Source: Legionella londiniensis
GTDB lineage: Bacteria > Pseudomonadota > Gammaproteobacteria > Legionellales > Legionellaceae
DNA length: 64,000 nucleotides
Reading direction: 5' to 3'
NCBI RefSeq assembly: GCF_001467825.1
Contig: NZ_LNYK01000030.1
Coordinates: forward strand, 27,829 to 91,828
This document shows positions 7,993 to 16,043 of this stretch, piece after piece (within the stretch, counting starts at the first letter, position 1; each line of letters opens with the position of its first letter). Made by a program: the position numbers and the translations under genes. The notes under the pieces were generated by a model, which was not told the origin of the DNA, ran no database searches, and saw only the letters and a list, made by a program, of their open reading frames with translations.

Positions 7993-8199
7993 ATGAAATG
8001 GGTAAAACTTAAAAAATATTGCGAAAACACAGGTGACACCACCAATGCTGTGCACTGTAAAAGAAAGAGAGGTATGTGGCTCGATGGTTTGCATTGCAAG
8101 CTTGGTCCTGATGGTAATTTATGGATTAATATAGTGGAGGTTGAAAAATGGGTGGAAAACGGCGATCAAGCAACACTCCAAAAACTCCAACAGGCGTAG
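7993..8199 (+). CDS. Excisionase-like small DNA-binding protein
   Basis: A 68-residue protein beginning MKWVKLKKYCENTGDTTNAV, with a conserved-looking GNLWINIVEVEKWVE end. This is the winged-helix pattern of MerR/Xis-like proteins that pair with tyrosine integrases (compare excisionases reading W..L..F....G.s..AV...). It overlaps the integrase start by 52 bases, so the two are coupled. Excisionases bend the attachment site and steer recombination to excision. ATG 7993 follows an AAGGAAG element. Confidence 0.7.
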   Translation: MKWVKLKKYCENTGDTTNAVHCKRKRGMWLDGLHCKLGPDGNLWINIVEVEKWVENGDQATLQKLQQA

Positions 8200-9341
8200 A
8201 GGTAAGGCGTTGGAACTCAGGAAAAACCACTCTTAGAATAAGTTTTTATTACAGGGGGGTACAATGCCGCGAAACATTAAAGTTGGAAGTTACCCCTAGC
8301 AATATTAAATATGCAGAAAGATTGCGTTGTGAAATAATCAACACCATTGAACGTGGTACATTTTCCTATGCAGACTATTTTCCACAATCAAATTTAGCGA
8401 GAAGATTTGGTCATGTCAAAACCAATATCACAATCGGCGAGTTGCTCAGAGATTTTTTAGACCAGATAAAGGCAACCCGTGAGCATAGTACTTATATCGG
8501 TTACAAAAAAGTATGCGAGGCACATCTTATTCCTTATTTTGGTGAGGTAGCCTTGCAGGACTTAAAGCCAGCCTTCATTCGAGAATGGATACGTGGCCTG
8601 CAAGTTACCTCAAAAACGGTCAGTAACCTTCTCATTCCTCTACGTGCAATCATTGAACAAGCACTCAATGATGAGTACATCAAAAGTAACCCACTGGATA
8701 AAATTGTTATTTCTAAGTTGTTAAGCAAACAAACCAGCAAAAGCACTTTCAAAGTAGACCCATTTGATAAAAATGAGGTCAAAGCTATTTTAGATGCAAC
8801 GCATCACGAACAGATCAGAAATCTTTTTCAGTTTGCTTTTTTCACTGGATTGCGAACATCGGAACTTATAGCTCTTGAATGGGAGGATATCGATTTAGCT
8901 AATGGGATAATAAATGTTGTCAGGGCTGTTGTTAAAAAACAGGTTAAGGGAACTAAAACCATTGCAGGCAAACGCCAAGTAATGTTGCTTCCTCCTGCTA
9001 TTGAGGCACTTAACACACAAATGAAATATACATTTGATATTGGGAAACGGGTATTTCATAATCCACGCACGAATCACCCATGGGAAACTGATCACCAAAT
9101 ACGGCGCACTGCTTGGGTGCATACAATTAAGAGAGCTGGTATTCGTTACAGAAACCCTTATCAAACAAGACATACTTATGCCTCTATGATGCTATCGGGT
9201 GGTGAAAATATTATGTGGGTTGCAAGCCAAATGGGGCATGTTGATACTGAAATGGTGATGAAGACCTATGGTAAGTGGATTCCTAATGATGCATCGAAAA
9301 AAGGATATCGGACAATAAATAATTGGGAAACATATATTTAG
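8148..9341 (+). CDS. int: Tyrosine site-specific integrase
   Basis: A 397-residue integrase with an N-terminal arm-binding domain of the DUF3596 type (VRRWNSGKTTLRISFYYRG), a core-binding SAM-like domain (about 95-190), and a catalytic domain with TGLRTSEL (catalytic Arg, about residue 236), TRHTYASMML, MGHVDTEMVMKTYG (His and nucleophilic Tyr). A GGAGG element lies 8 bases before ATG 8148. It is oriented towards ssrA, whose 3' end is a favoured integration target for this class; only a small gene and an IS lie between. It should catalyse integration and excision of the region 1 element. Confidence 0.93.
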   Translation: MGGKRRSSNTPKTPTGVEVRRWNSGKTTLRISFYYRGVQCRETLKLEVTPSNIKYAERLRCEIINTIERGTFSYADYFPQSNLARRFGHVKTNITIGELLRDFLDQIKATREHSTYIGYKKVCEAHLIPYFGEVALQDLKPAFIREWIRGLQVTSKTVSNLLIPLRAIIEQALNDEYIKSNPLDKIVISKLLSKQTSKSTFKVDPFDKNEVKAILDATHHEQIRNLFQFAFFTGLRTSELIALEWEDIDLANGIINVVRAVVKKQVKGTKTIAGKRQVMLLPPAIEALNTQMKYTFDIGKRVFHNPRTNHPWETDHQIRRTAWVHTIKRAGIRYRNPYQTRHTYASMMLSGGENIMWVASQMGHVDTEMVMKTYGKWIPNDASKKGYRTINNWETYI

Positions 9342-9572
9342 CGATTGAAACCTACGATATTTTATATCTTGCAGAAAATGCACAACTTATTCACAAAAAA
9401 TTCACAAGTTATCCTCTAGTATAAAATTATAGATCAATATATAGTTAATAAAGTGGGTTTAAATAACAATATGTTGTGTTTATAGCTGCTATTAGAAAAG
9501 ATCATTACAGAAACGGACTTGTAATGATCCTCCTAAGCATTCTTAATGTGAGAATTTAGATTGTAGCGGAGT

Positions 9573-9605
9573 CTCCCACTATTGGAAAGTCCCTCAATAA
9601 TGGAG
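9573..9605 (+). promoter_or_regulatory. Hairpin that can sequester the ribosome binding site
   Basis: CTCCCACTATTG (9573-9584) can pair with CAATAATGGAG (9595-9605), with one bulged C and one mismatch, around a 10-base loop. The 3' arm runs into the GGAGG ribosome binding site (9602-9606) of the small gene at 9615. The stem could therefore block its translation until opened. The pairing is read directly; the regulatory role is inference. The remainder of 9342-9572 shows no gene. Confidence 0.5.
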
Positions 9606-9614
9606 GTCGATCAA

Positions 9615-9728
9615 ATGGCTAAAGATAAATGCAGACCAGTAAGAGATAGTAAAAAGCCTGGTCCTAAAACGGTAGAAGTAAAAAAGCACCAACGTAGCAA
9701 GCCAAAACCAATTCCTGGTAAGTGCTAA
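9615..9728 (+). CDS. Very small basic Lys/Pro-rich protein
   Basis: A 37-residue open frame (MAKDKCRPVRDSKKPGPK at the start, SKPKPIPGKC at the end) with strong GGAGGT 7 bases before the ATG. About a third of the residues are Lys or Arg, with repeated PGPK/PKP motifs and two Cys (positions 6 and 37). It is followed by a strong hairpin, so it is a self-contained unit. The family is not recognised; it may be a nucleic-acid-binding or toxin-like peptide, but nothing in the sequence settles this. Confidence 0.6.
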   Translation: MAKDKCRPVRDSKKPGPKTVEVKKHQRSKPKPIPGKC

Positions 9729-9735
9729 TTAATCG

Positions 9736-9763
9736 AAGTACCCCTTGATCTTAAGGGGTACTT
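9736..9763 (+). terminator. Strong hairpin after the small basic gene
   Basis: A perfect 11-bp stem AAGTACCCCTT / AAGGGGTACTT with loop GATCTT begins 7 bases after the stop at 9728. The tail is only moderately T-rich. Its position fits a terminator. Confidence 0.65.
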
Positions 9764-9894
9764 ATCAACTTTACCCTAATTATAGAAAACCTATTAAGGT
9801 GTTGTGTTATTAACTGATAAGTGCTTCGAAATTGAGAATGACCCGAAAGATTTTCATATTTGCGAAAGACCCGATTAGTTTAAACTAGTATTCC

Positions 9895-10414
9895 CCGCGG
9901 CTTGCCGCGGTTGCTTAATAGGAAAGTTTGAAAACCATAGGTTTTCGAGTCAAACTATTGCGTATGACCCTCAAACGGGCAAGCCACTGCGTGTACCAGA
10001 CGCATTATCATATTGTATTTCCCGTGAAATATCGGAAGTCATTGTTGAGCGACGAGATCACATCAGCCATAAAATCTATTGCGGTTGAGATAGGTGAGCG
10101 ATATGAGATCGACTTTGAGCAACTGGGCTGCGATAAAAATCACATTCATATTCTTTGCTCATTTCATCCAAAATACAGCATTGGTGAAGTTGTGAGGAAA
10201 TTTAAAAGTATCACTGCACGTGAGTTATTTAAGCAGTATCCATTACTAAAGAAAGAACTGTGGGGTGGGGAGTTTTGGTCTGATGGATATTACGTTTCGA
10301 CGGTAGGTGAACGCGGGGACTGGAAGGTGGTTGAGCGTTATGTAAAAAATCAGGGTAAGGAGTCGGAAACGAAGCAGTTACGCCTCCTCTGATACCCCGT
10401 GGCTTGCCACGGGG
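9895..10414 (+). mobile_element. IS200/IS605-type insertion element
   Basis: A single-transposase element bounded by two imperfectly related hairpins: CCGCGG-CTTG-CCGCGG at 9895-9910 on the left and CCCCGTGG-CTTG-CCACGGGG at 10395-10414 on the right. Both carry the same CTTG loop. Subterminal hairpins recognised by a Y1 transposase are the hallmark of IS200/IS605 elements, which move as single strands. No tnpB accessory gene is present. True ends lie slightly outside the hairpins and were not resolved. It sits between the integrase module and ssrA. Confidence 0.8.
9964..10392 (+). CDS. tnpA: IS200/IS605 family Y1 transposase TnpA
   Basis: A 142-residue HUH-type transposase. It opens with an RASHCVYQTHYHIVFPVKYR stretch, followed by the metal-binding NHIHILCSF motif (HUH) and a nucleophile Tyr candidate in VERYVKNQG. 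Length and motif order are typical of intact TnpA. ATG 9964 is preferred over the frame opening at 9928 because family members begin just before the TLKRASHC-like segment. The terminal residues reach the right-end hairpin. It appears intact. Confidence 0.9.
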   Translation: MTLKRASHCVYQTHYHIVFPVKYRKSLLSDEITSAIKSIAVEIGERYEIDFEQLGCDKNHIHILCSFHPKYSIGEVVRKFKSITARELFKQYPLLKKELWGGEFWSDGYYVSTVGERGDWKVVERYVKNQGKESETKQLRLL

Positions 10415-10469
10415 AGGTTCATTAGCAAATAAACCCTTTGAGAACCCGTGGATGAGCCGGATACATGAA

Positions 10470-10491
10470 AACCCTTATAAATCAAGGGGTT
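10470..10491 (-). terminator. Rho-independent terminator of ssrA
   Basis: On the minus strand, immediately 3' of the tmRNA CCA, AACCCCTT and AAGGGTT pair around GATTTAT with one bulge, followed by TTTTC. It lies on the island side of the tmRNA 3' end, so after integration the terminator is supplied by the element. Confidence 0.65.
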
Positions 10492-10494
10492 AAT

Positions 10495-10519
10495 TGGTGG
10501 AGGCGGCGGGAATCGAACC
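10495..10519 (-). other. Probable attachment site core in the tmRNA 3' end
   Basis: The T-arm and acceptor end of ssrA (minus strand GGTTCGATTCCCGCC to the CCACCA end) abuts the mobile element carrying the integrase. Integrases of this kind recombine within tRNA or tmRNA 3' ends and preserve the gene. The matching direct repeat should lie at the far end of the island, outside this window, so the core length is unverified. Confidence 0.5.
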
Positions 10520-10888
10520 CGCGTCCGCAAATCCTCTGCCTTTGGCTCTACATGCTTAGCGTGGTCTATGAATTTAACCGTGCACCCTCCGACCGGCAGG
10601 ATGGTACGCGGCGGTTCCCTGAGTTTCGCAACCTGGTGCGGGACAAACCAGATTGCTAGCTTATTTCTTATGACCGTTGAGTCGATACCAATAAGCAGGC
10701 TCGGTCAACGGGGCGCTGGTTTTATGGCAGCGCACGGCGGTTACACCATCAAAGCTTACGCAGCGATAGCTTCACCTGCAAAGTTTTCATCGTTTGCATT
10801 TATATTTAAGTGAGTCTGTTTTTCGAGAGATCTCATTCTCGGCATGCACCTTAGGTTTCGCAACCCACGTCGAAGCCAGGTCGCCCCC
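10495..10888 (-). ncRNA. ssrA: Transfer-messenger RNA (tmRNA)
   Basis: The minus strand begins GGGGGCGACCTGGCTTCGAC and ends GATTCCCGCCGCCTCCACCA. The 5' GGGGGCG pairs with the 3' CGCCTCC to form the acceptor stem. An internal reading frame at 10797 to 10756 encodes the tag ANDENFAGEAIAA and a TAA stop. tmRNA rescues stalled ribosomes and marks the incomplete protein for proteolysis. A TATAAT lies at 10901-10906 on the minus strand, 12 bases before the mature 5' end. The gene is intact even though a mobile element adjoins its 3' end. Confidence 0.97.
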
Positions 10889-10932
10889 AGATACAATTTA
10901 ATTATAACACAGAATTGCCAAAGGCGTATTCA

Positions 10933-12354
10933 TTATCCGCTGACCGGTTCATGTTCCATAGCCTGCTTAAGCTTTTTGGGTACCTGAGTTTCGATGTTAT
11001 GATGATTTAAAAAATGCTGTAAATCTTCAGGGGTTCCAAGCCCCCACATTTTATCCACCGCATAGGCCTTAAATTTCAACCCATCGGCTATGGCTTCGTT
11101 ATAAACAGGCGCCACATAAAATTCATTGTTGACGCGAATATTTTTAGCGATCATCTGCTTGGCGTAACGCACATAATCCTGACCGCGCGTCCAGTAATAA
11201 ATGCCTACTGTTGCCTGATTGGAAATCACTTCTTTCTCGCGCAATAAGGCTACATTGCCATGCTCATCGAGGCGGATATAGCTCCATTTGGGGTGCGTGC
11301 TTTCAAAAGTCAGAATGCCGCCATCTATATGCGGCGCATTCATGGCATGGAAGAAAGCGCCGCTCTCCCATTCGATATATTGATCCGAATTGGCAATCAA
11401 TAATGGCGCATCATTGTCAATGTACCGCTCGGCCAAAAGCGTGCTGCAGCAAGCGCCTTCAGTGACACCATCGGTGATGATGATCTTGCAGCCAGGCGCT
11501 ATGATTTTCAGCATAGATTCAAGATGATAAGCCTCGTAATGGTCCCGACGGACAATAAAAATAAAATTGGCAGATACATTTAAATTTTCCACCGCCAGTT
11601 GGATCATCGGTTTTTCGCCTATGCTGATTAATGGCTTCGGAAAAGTAAAGCCGGCATTGACAAAGCGGCTTCCGGCACCTGCCATGGGAATTAGCACATT
11701 CATGGTTTCATCAGTCCATTTTGCTGAAACCACCTGTTTTTGCATATGTTGATAAATCCTGGCAACAGTGACATCAGCAGGACTTTTGACCGCACATAAA
11801 TTAGCACCTGACGAAATGGCAGCAGTGCGCCCGACATAAGAATCCTCAACTATTAAAGTTTCTTTGGGCAAGACTTTCTCCTTAATCATCGCGCGCCAGT
11901 ACATTTCAGGATGAGGCTTTGGCGAATGGACATCCTGGTTGGAAATAAAATAATCCACATAATGCATCAATTCCATTTTCAGCAAAATTTGTTTCACCGT
12001 CTCCCTGATGGAATTGGAGCAGACATATATCTTAAAATTATCCTGCTTTAACTGTTTAAAAAGTCTACTGATTTCAGGATCAGGGGCAAGCATTTCATCA
12101 ATCACTTGAAAAGTGAGCTGCTGTTTTTTCTCCCAGATGCGCGGATGCAGATTTGTATCGAGTCCACGGGTCTCGCTTAACAAATCAAGCTTGCGTTTGG
12201 TGCTCAAGCCATCAAATAATTGCAGATGATCTCTCCTGGATATGACAAAGCGCTCATCAACCGAAGCCAGAGCCCGGTTTAGGGCCACAAAGTGATGCTC
12301 GCGGGTGTCAACCAATACACCATCCAAATCAAAAATCACAAGTTTTATATTCAT
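10933..12354 (-). CDS. HAD phosphatase - nucleotidyltransferase fusion
   Basis: A 473-residue two-domain protein. Residues about 1-210 are a HAD-superfamily hydrolase (DLDGVLVDT nucleophile motif, SNS motif II, KPHPEMY and VEDSYVG). Residues about 217-460 are a sugar/choline-phosphate nucleotidyltransferase-like domain (NVLIPMAGAGSRF, FPKPLISIGEKPM, NSDQYIEW). Such fusions make activated sugars or small phospho-headgroups for surface polymers. ATG 12354 overlaps the licD-like stop by four bases (ATGA), so the pair is translationally coupled. The activated product is unknown; the LicD partner suggests a phospho-linked substituent. Confidence 0.8.
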   Translation of the reverse strand: MNIKLVIFDLDGVLVDTREHHFVALNRALASVDERFVISRRDHLQLFDGLSTKRKLDLLSETRGLDTNLHPRIWEKKQQLTFQVIDEMLAPDPEISRLFKQLKQDNFKIYVCSNSIRETVKQILLKMELMHYVDYFISNQDVHSPKPHPEMYWRAMIKEKVLPKETLIVEDSYVGRTAAISSGANLCAVKSPADVTVARIYQHMQKQVVSAKWTDETMNVLIPMAGAGSRFVNAGFTFPKPLISIGEKPMIQLAVENLNVSANFIFIVRRDHYEAYHLESMLKIIAPGCKIIITDGVTEGACCSTLLAERYIDNDAPLLIANSDQYIEWESGAFFHAMNAPHIDGGILTFESTHPKWSYIRLDEHGNVALLREKEVISNQATVGIYYWTRGQDYVRYAKQMIAKNIRVNNEFYVAPVYNEAIADGLKFKAYAVDKMWGLGTPEDLQHFLNHHNIETQVPKKLKQAMEHEPVSG

Positions 12355-13208
12355 GGCGCAACTCCAAGCTCCGGAATTAATGTCCGGCAATGCTTCATAA
12401 TTCGCGCCTCTTCAGGCGGCAGGCGCATATAATCACCATAAAGCTGCTGCAAAATAACTTCAAACCGATTGGGAATATTAAATTGGCCGCCCTCAAAGTG
12501 CGCCCGCTTTAAAGGATAGATATCCTCATAACACACCAGATTGGAGTTAACGCAATCATAGCCATACCCAAGATAGGGGCTTTCAAAAGTTCGTGCTTTT
12601 GCAATGATGGCATTTAATTTTTTTTCAAGCATTGACTTGGAAAATAGGCGAGAAAGCGCGCGGTACAAACCGGCGTAATGACCCGAAGGTACTGTACTGT
12701 ATTTGCTTTGCAATAAACGAAGTATTTTTTTGGCTAAAAACTTATTGCGCTTTCGTATTTTTTTTTCGGTAGCCATTTTGTCATAGACAAAGACATCAAT
12801 AAAAATCCCTTGCTGGTACGGCTCATTCCCTGTTTCATGCAGTTCGATGAAAAGACTGTTGCGATCCCGGATTTTTAATGGCGCTGACAAATTAAAATAG
12901 CCGGGGTCAAGTTGTGCTGTTTGCAACCCCAGATGATCGGGCAATTCTTCGGGCGCAAGATGCAAAAAAGCCTCATAACTCTCACGTGGCATGGAGATAT
13001 CCAAATCATCATCCCATGGGATAAAACCCTGATGGCGCACAGCACCTAAAAGCGTGCCGCCTTCCAGCCAATAATCAAGGCCATGTTTTGCACAAATTTT
13101 ATCCACTGCTTCAAGCATTGCAAGCATCTTAAGCTGCGCTTGGCGCAAACGGCCATCCTGCATGGCAGTGGCAGCTGAGAAAGCACCTTGGTTGTCATAT
13201 AAACTCAT
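12351..13208 (-). CDS. LicD-family phosphotransferase
   Basis: A 285-residue protein with the LicD hallmarks LDYWLEGGTLLGAVRH (about 46-61) and FIPWDDDLDI, the acidic metal-binding motif. LicD proteins are nucleotidyltransferase-fold enzymes that attach phosphocholine or similar phospho-substituents to cell-surface glycans. It is first in a two-gene unit with the HAD-nucleotidyltransferase fusion, which may supply its activated donor. The acceptor is unknown. Confidence 0.85.
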   Translation of the reverse strand: MSLYDNQGAFSAATAMQDGRLRQAQLKMLAMLEAVDKICAKHGLDYWLEGGTLLGAVRHQGFIPWDDDLDISMPRESYEAFLHLAPEELPDHLGLQTAQLDPGYFNLSAPLKIRDRNSLFIELHETGNEPYQQGIFIDVFVYDKMATEKKIRKRNKFLAKKILRLLQSKYSTVPSGHYAGLYRALSRLFSKSMLEKKLNAIIAKARTFESPYLGYGYDCVNSNLVCYEDIYPLKRAHFEGGQFNIPNRFEVILQQLYGDYMRLPPEEARIMKHCRTLIPELGVAP

Positions 13209-13271
13209 ACAATGCCTGCAAAAATATAAAATTCAGGCATTATAAAAGGTTCAATTGAGTATGGATAGTCC

Positions 13272-13778
13272 CTATTGTTTATCCTGCAGCAGCTTCTCAA
13301 TGGCCTGGCGGATAGTGGTCATGGAAGCCAGCGGCCCATAGCGCCCAAGTACCCGGCCTTCCTGCGATATCAAAAATTTGGTGAAATTCCAGGGCACAAG
13401 AATAAATGGCTTTTTCTCAATATGGCTTGCGAGATAAGCATACAGAGGGCTTTGCCGGCTGCCCCTGACATCAACCTTGCCAAATAAAGGAAAGCTCACC
13501 CTAAAACAGCTTTCGGCAAATGTTTTGATTTCTTCATGGCTGCCCGGCTCCTGATGCAAAAACTGATTACAAGGAAAACCAAGTACAACAAACCCCCTCT
13601 CCTTATATTCCTGATATAAGGCTTCAAGCATTGCATACTGTTTAGTGAAACTGCAGCGGCTTGCCACATTAACAATTAACAAGACTTTTCCCTTAAAAGG
13701 CTCAAGGTTAGTCTTCTCTCCATTGATGGTTGTTACTGGTACATGATACAAGTCATCTGCTTGATTTTTATGATTCAT
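13272..13778 (-). CDS. Glutathione peroxidase family protein
   Basis: A 168-residue thiol peroxidase of the glutathione peroxidase family. The catalytic Cys42 lies in NVASRCSFTKQY, and the conserved Gln and Trp positions are in FPCNQF and VPWNFTKFL. Cys rather than selenocysteine is used, as usual in bacteria. There is no signal peptide, so it is cytoplasmic. Such enzymes reduce hydrogen peroxide and lipid hydroperoxides, often with thioredoxin as the reductant. A 63-base gap separates it from licD, so co-transcription is uncertain. Confidence 0.92.
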   Translation of the reverse strand: MNHKNQADDLYHVPVTTINGEKTNLEPFKGKVLLIVNVASRCSFTKQYAMLEALYQEYKERGFVVLGFPCNQFLHQEPGSHEEIKTFAESCFRVSFPLFGKVDVRGSRQSPLYAYLASHIEKKPFILVPWNFTKFLISQEGRVLGRYGPLASMTTIRQAIEKLLQDKQ

Positions 13779-13830
13779 AGTTTTTTCTTAGCCAAAAAAG
13801 AAATTAAAGGTTCATATAGTTTTGTAAATA

Positions 13831-13923
13831 AATTGGAGTAAGCTTCAAAACCTGGAAGAAAAAGAGATTGAGCGACGTATGCAAAAACGTGACCGTTACA
13901 GCAAAGGCCCTAATCGCTGGTAA
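13831..13923 (+). pseudogene. Possible remnant of a small coding tail
   Basis: On the plus strand a stop-free stretch ends LEEKEIERRMQKRDRYSKG followed by PNRW and a stop. It reads like a genuine basic C-terminus, but the frame is closed by a stop at 13825 and no start with a ribosome binding site is evident. It lies between two minus-strand genes. It may be decay of a lost gene or chance. Confidence 0.2.
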
Positions 13924-13972
13924 ATAGCGCAGCGGCATTGGCCAACCCAATACCGCCAAAATAGCTATCGGT

Positions 13973-15985
13973 TTATTGAATCCCATTATGTTTTAACAAA
14001 GCGTCAACGCTTGCTTTTCTCCCCCGAAAATCAATAAATGCCTCTTCTGCTTTCTTTGAGCCCCCAACTTCCAGGATGCAGCGCAGGAAATCGCGCCCGG
14101 TTTTAGGATTAAACACCCCTTCTTCCTCAAAGCGGGCAAACGCATCGCTCGATAAAACTTCTGCCCATTTATAGCTGTAATACCCTGCCGCATAACCACC
14201 GCCAAAAATATGAGTAAAGCTGTGCTGAAAACGGTTGTATGGAGCGACAGGCACCACACTGACCTTGCTGCGTACATCCTCTAGAATGGATTCAATAAAA
14301 GCAGGCTTATGGGGGTCATATTCCTGATGAATGCGAAAATCAAATAAGGAAAACTCAAGCTGACGTAACATTGCCATGGCAGACTGAAAATTTTTGGCAG
14401 CAAGCAATTGCTTGAATTTTTCGTCAGGCAAAGGTTCCCCTGTCTCTATATGAGCGCTTAAACCTTGCAGGGATTCTTTCTGCCAGCACCAGTTTTCAAA
14501 AAACTGGCTAGGCAATTCGACTGCATCCCATTCTACGCCATGAATTCCGGAAGCGCCTAAATAATCAACCTTGGTCAAGATATGATGCAAACAATGGCCC
14601 AATTCATGGAACAAGGTTAAAAGCTCATCATGGGATAAAGTGGCAGGATTGCCGCCACTTGGCTTGGCAAAATTGCACGTCAGCATGGCAACCGGCAACT
14701 GCACGCTGCCATCGCCAAGCTTGCGCCTGCTTTGGCAGGAATCCATCCAGGCCCCTCCTCGTTTGTGCTGCCGCGCAAAGAGATCCATGTACAAATAACC
14801 GCGGATTTCTTCTTGATCATCCATAACTTGATAGCAGCGGACATCTTGATGCCAAACATCCACGCCGTTGACTTCCTTCATGGTCATGCCAAAGAGCTTT
14901 TGAATAATGGCAAACAATCCTTCCATAACTTTGGGCAGAGGGAAATATGGCCGCAATTCCTCCTGTGTTACTGCATGAAGCGCTTCTTTCTTTTTTTCTG
15001 ATAAATAAGCAATGTCCCAGGGTTTTAGTTCCTCGATTTCATAATGCTCTTTGGCAAAAGCCTGAAGAGCCGCAAAATCTTCTTCAGCCTGTGGGCGTGC
15101 GCGCCGACATAAATCCGATAAAAATTCCATGACCTCTGCGCCCGATTCTGCCATTTTTGTGGCGAGCGATAATTGAGCATAGTTGGCAAATCCTAAAAGA
15201 TTGGCCTTTTCATGCCTTAACGCGAGAATTTCATCCATAACCGCTGTGTTATCAAACTTTCCGCCCTGCGGCCCCACTTCCGAAGCACGGGTCACATAGG
15301 CATGGTACATTTCTTCCCTAAGGCTCCTGTCTTCGGCGTAGGTGATAACCGCAAGGTAACAGGGGATTTCCAGGGTTAAGACCCAGCCTGGCAAATTCTT
15401 TTCTTTAGCCTGCAATTTGGCATGATGAAGCGCATGCTCAGGCAGGCCAGCCAGTCTTTGTTCATCAGTAACATGCAAAGTATAAGCCTGAGTGGCATCC
15501 AGCACGTTATTTTCATATTGATTGGAAAGGGCAGACAGCTTTGTTTGAATTTCTTCAAAGCGACGCTTTTTTTCAGCAGGCAGGGCAACGCCGGATAGCT
15601 TAAAATCACGCAGCGTGTCATCCAAAATTTTATTTTGTGCAGCATCGAGCGCATCTCGCGGGATGCTGGAAAGGGCAGCAAAAAGCGCCTGATTATGCCC
15701 AATAGCCGCTTCATATCCTGATAATTTTGGCAGGCATGCTTGGTAACATTCGCGAAGCTTGGCGGAATTGACGACTGCATGGAGATGGGACAGCGGGGAC
15801 CAAAAGCGCTCAAGCTCATCCTCCATATCCTCAAGCGGCTGCATCAAATTATCCCAGGTGTAGGCATCATGCTTATCCAGCAATTGATCGATGGCCTGCA
15901 AATTACGGCTTAATAATTTATCAAGGTGATCAGGAAAATTGTCGACATCTATATGGCTAAAGTGCGTAAGCCTCTGTTGAGACAT
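13973..15985 (-). CDS. prlC: Oligopeptidase A (M3 metallopeptidase)
   Basis: A 670-residue zinc peptidase of the thimet oligopeptidase family. The zinc motif HELGHCLHH (HExxH) is followed by the third-ligand Glu region GVEWDAVELPSQFFENW. The C-terminal FGGGYAAGYYSYKWAEVLSSD is the conserved M3 substrate-contact block. Oligopeptidase A is cytoplasmic and degrades peptides and cleaved signal peptides. Length matches the family and the frame is intact. It is a separate unit from the neighbours, with about 190 bases before the glutathione peroxidase gene. Confidence 0.95.
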   Translation of the reverse strand: MSQQRLTHFSHIDVDNFPDHLDKLLSRNLQAIDQLLDKHDAYTWDNLMQPLEDMEDELERFWSPLSHLHAVVNSAKLRECYQACLPKLSGYEAAIGHNQALFAALSSIPRDALDAAQNKILDDTLRDFKLSGVALPAEKKRRFEEIQTKLSALSNQYENNVLDATQAYTLHVTDEQRLAGLPEHALHHAKLQAKEKNLPGWVLTLEIPCYLAVITYAEDRSLREEMYHAYVTRASEVGPQGGKFDNTAVMDEILALRHEKANLLGFANYAQLSLATKMAESGAEVMEFLSDLCRRARPQAEEDFAALQAFAKEHYEIEELKPWDIAYLSEKKKEALHAVTQEELRPYFPLPKVMEGLFAIIQKLFGMTMKEVNGVDVWHQDVRCYQVMDDQEEIRGYLYMDLFARQHKRGGAWMDSCQSRRKLGDGSVQLPVAMLTCNFAKPSGGNPATLSHDELLTLFHELGHCLHHILTKVDYLGASGIHGVEWDAVELPSQFFENWCWQKESLQGLSAHIETGEPLPDEKFKQLLAAKNFQSAMAMLRQLEFSLFDFRIHQEYDPHKPAFIESILEDVRSKVSVVPVAPYNRFQHSFTHIFGGGYAAGYYSYKWAEVLSSDAFARFEEEGVFNPKTGRDFLRCILEVGGSKKAEEAFIDFRGRKASVDALLKHNGIQ

Positions 15986-16043
15986 GGGTACTCCCGGTTG
16001 AATCAGTTAAGGCAATGGAAAGGGTACTAGCTTACACATTACC

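Noticed and set aside
10465..10813. Two overlapping plus-strand open frames of 64 and 81 residues
   Set aside because: They are antisense readings of ssrA, including the T-arm (RESNPRP-type translation common for tRNA-like ends); no ribosome binding site or coding character.
13804..13986. Minus-strand open frame of 60 residues with hydrophobic stretch
   Set aside because: It overlaps the prlC end, lacks a ribosome binding site and has low coding character.
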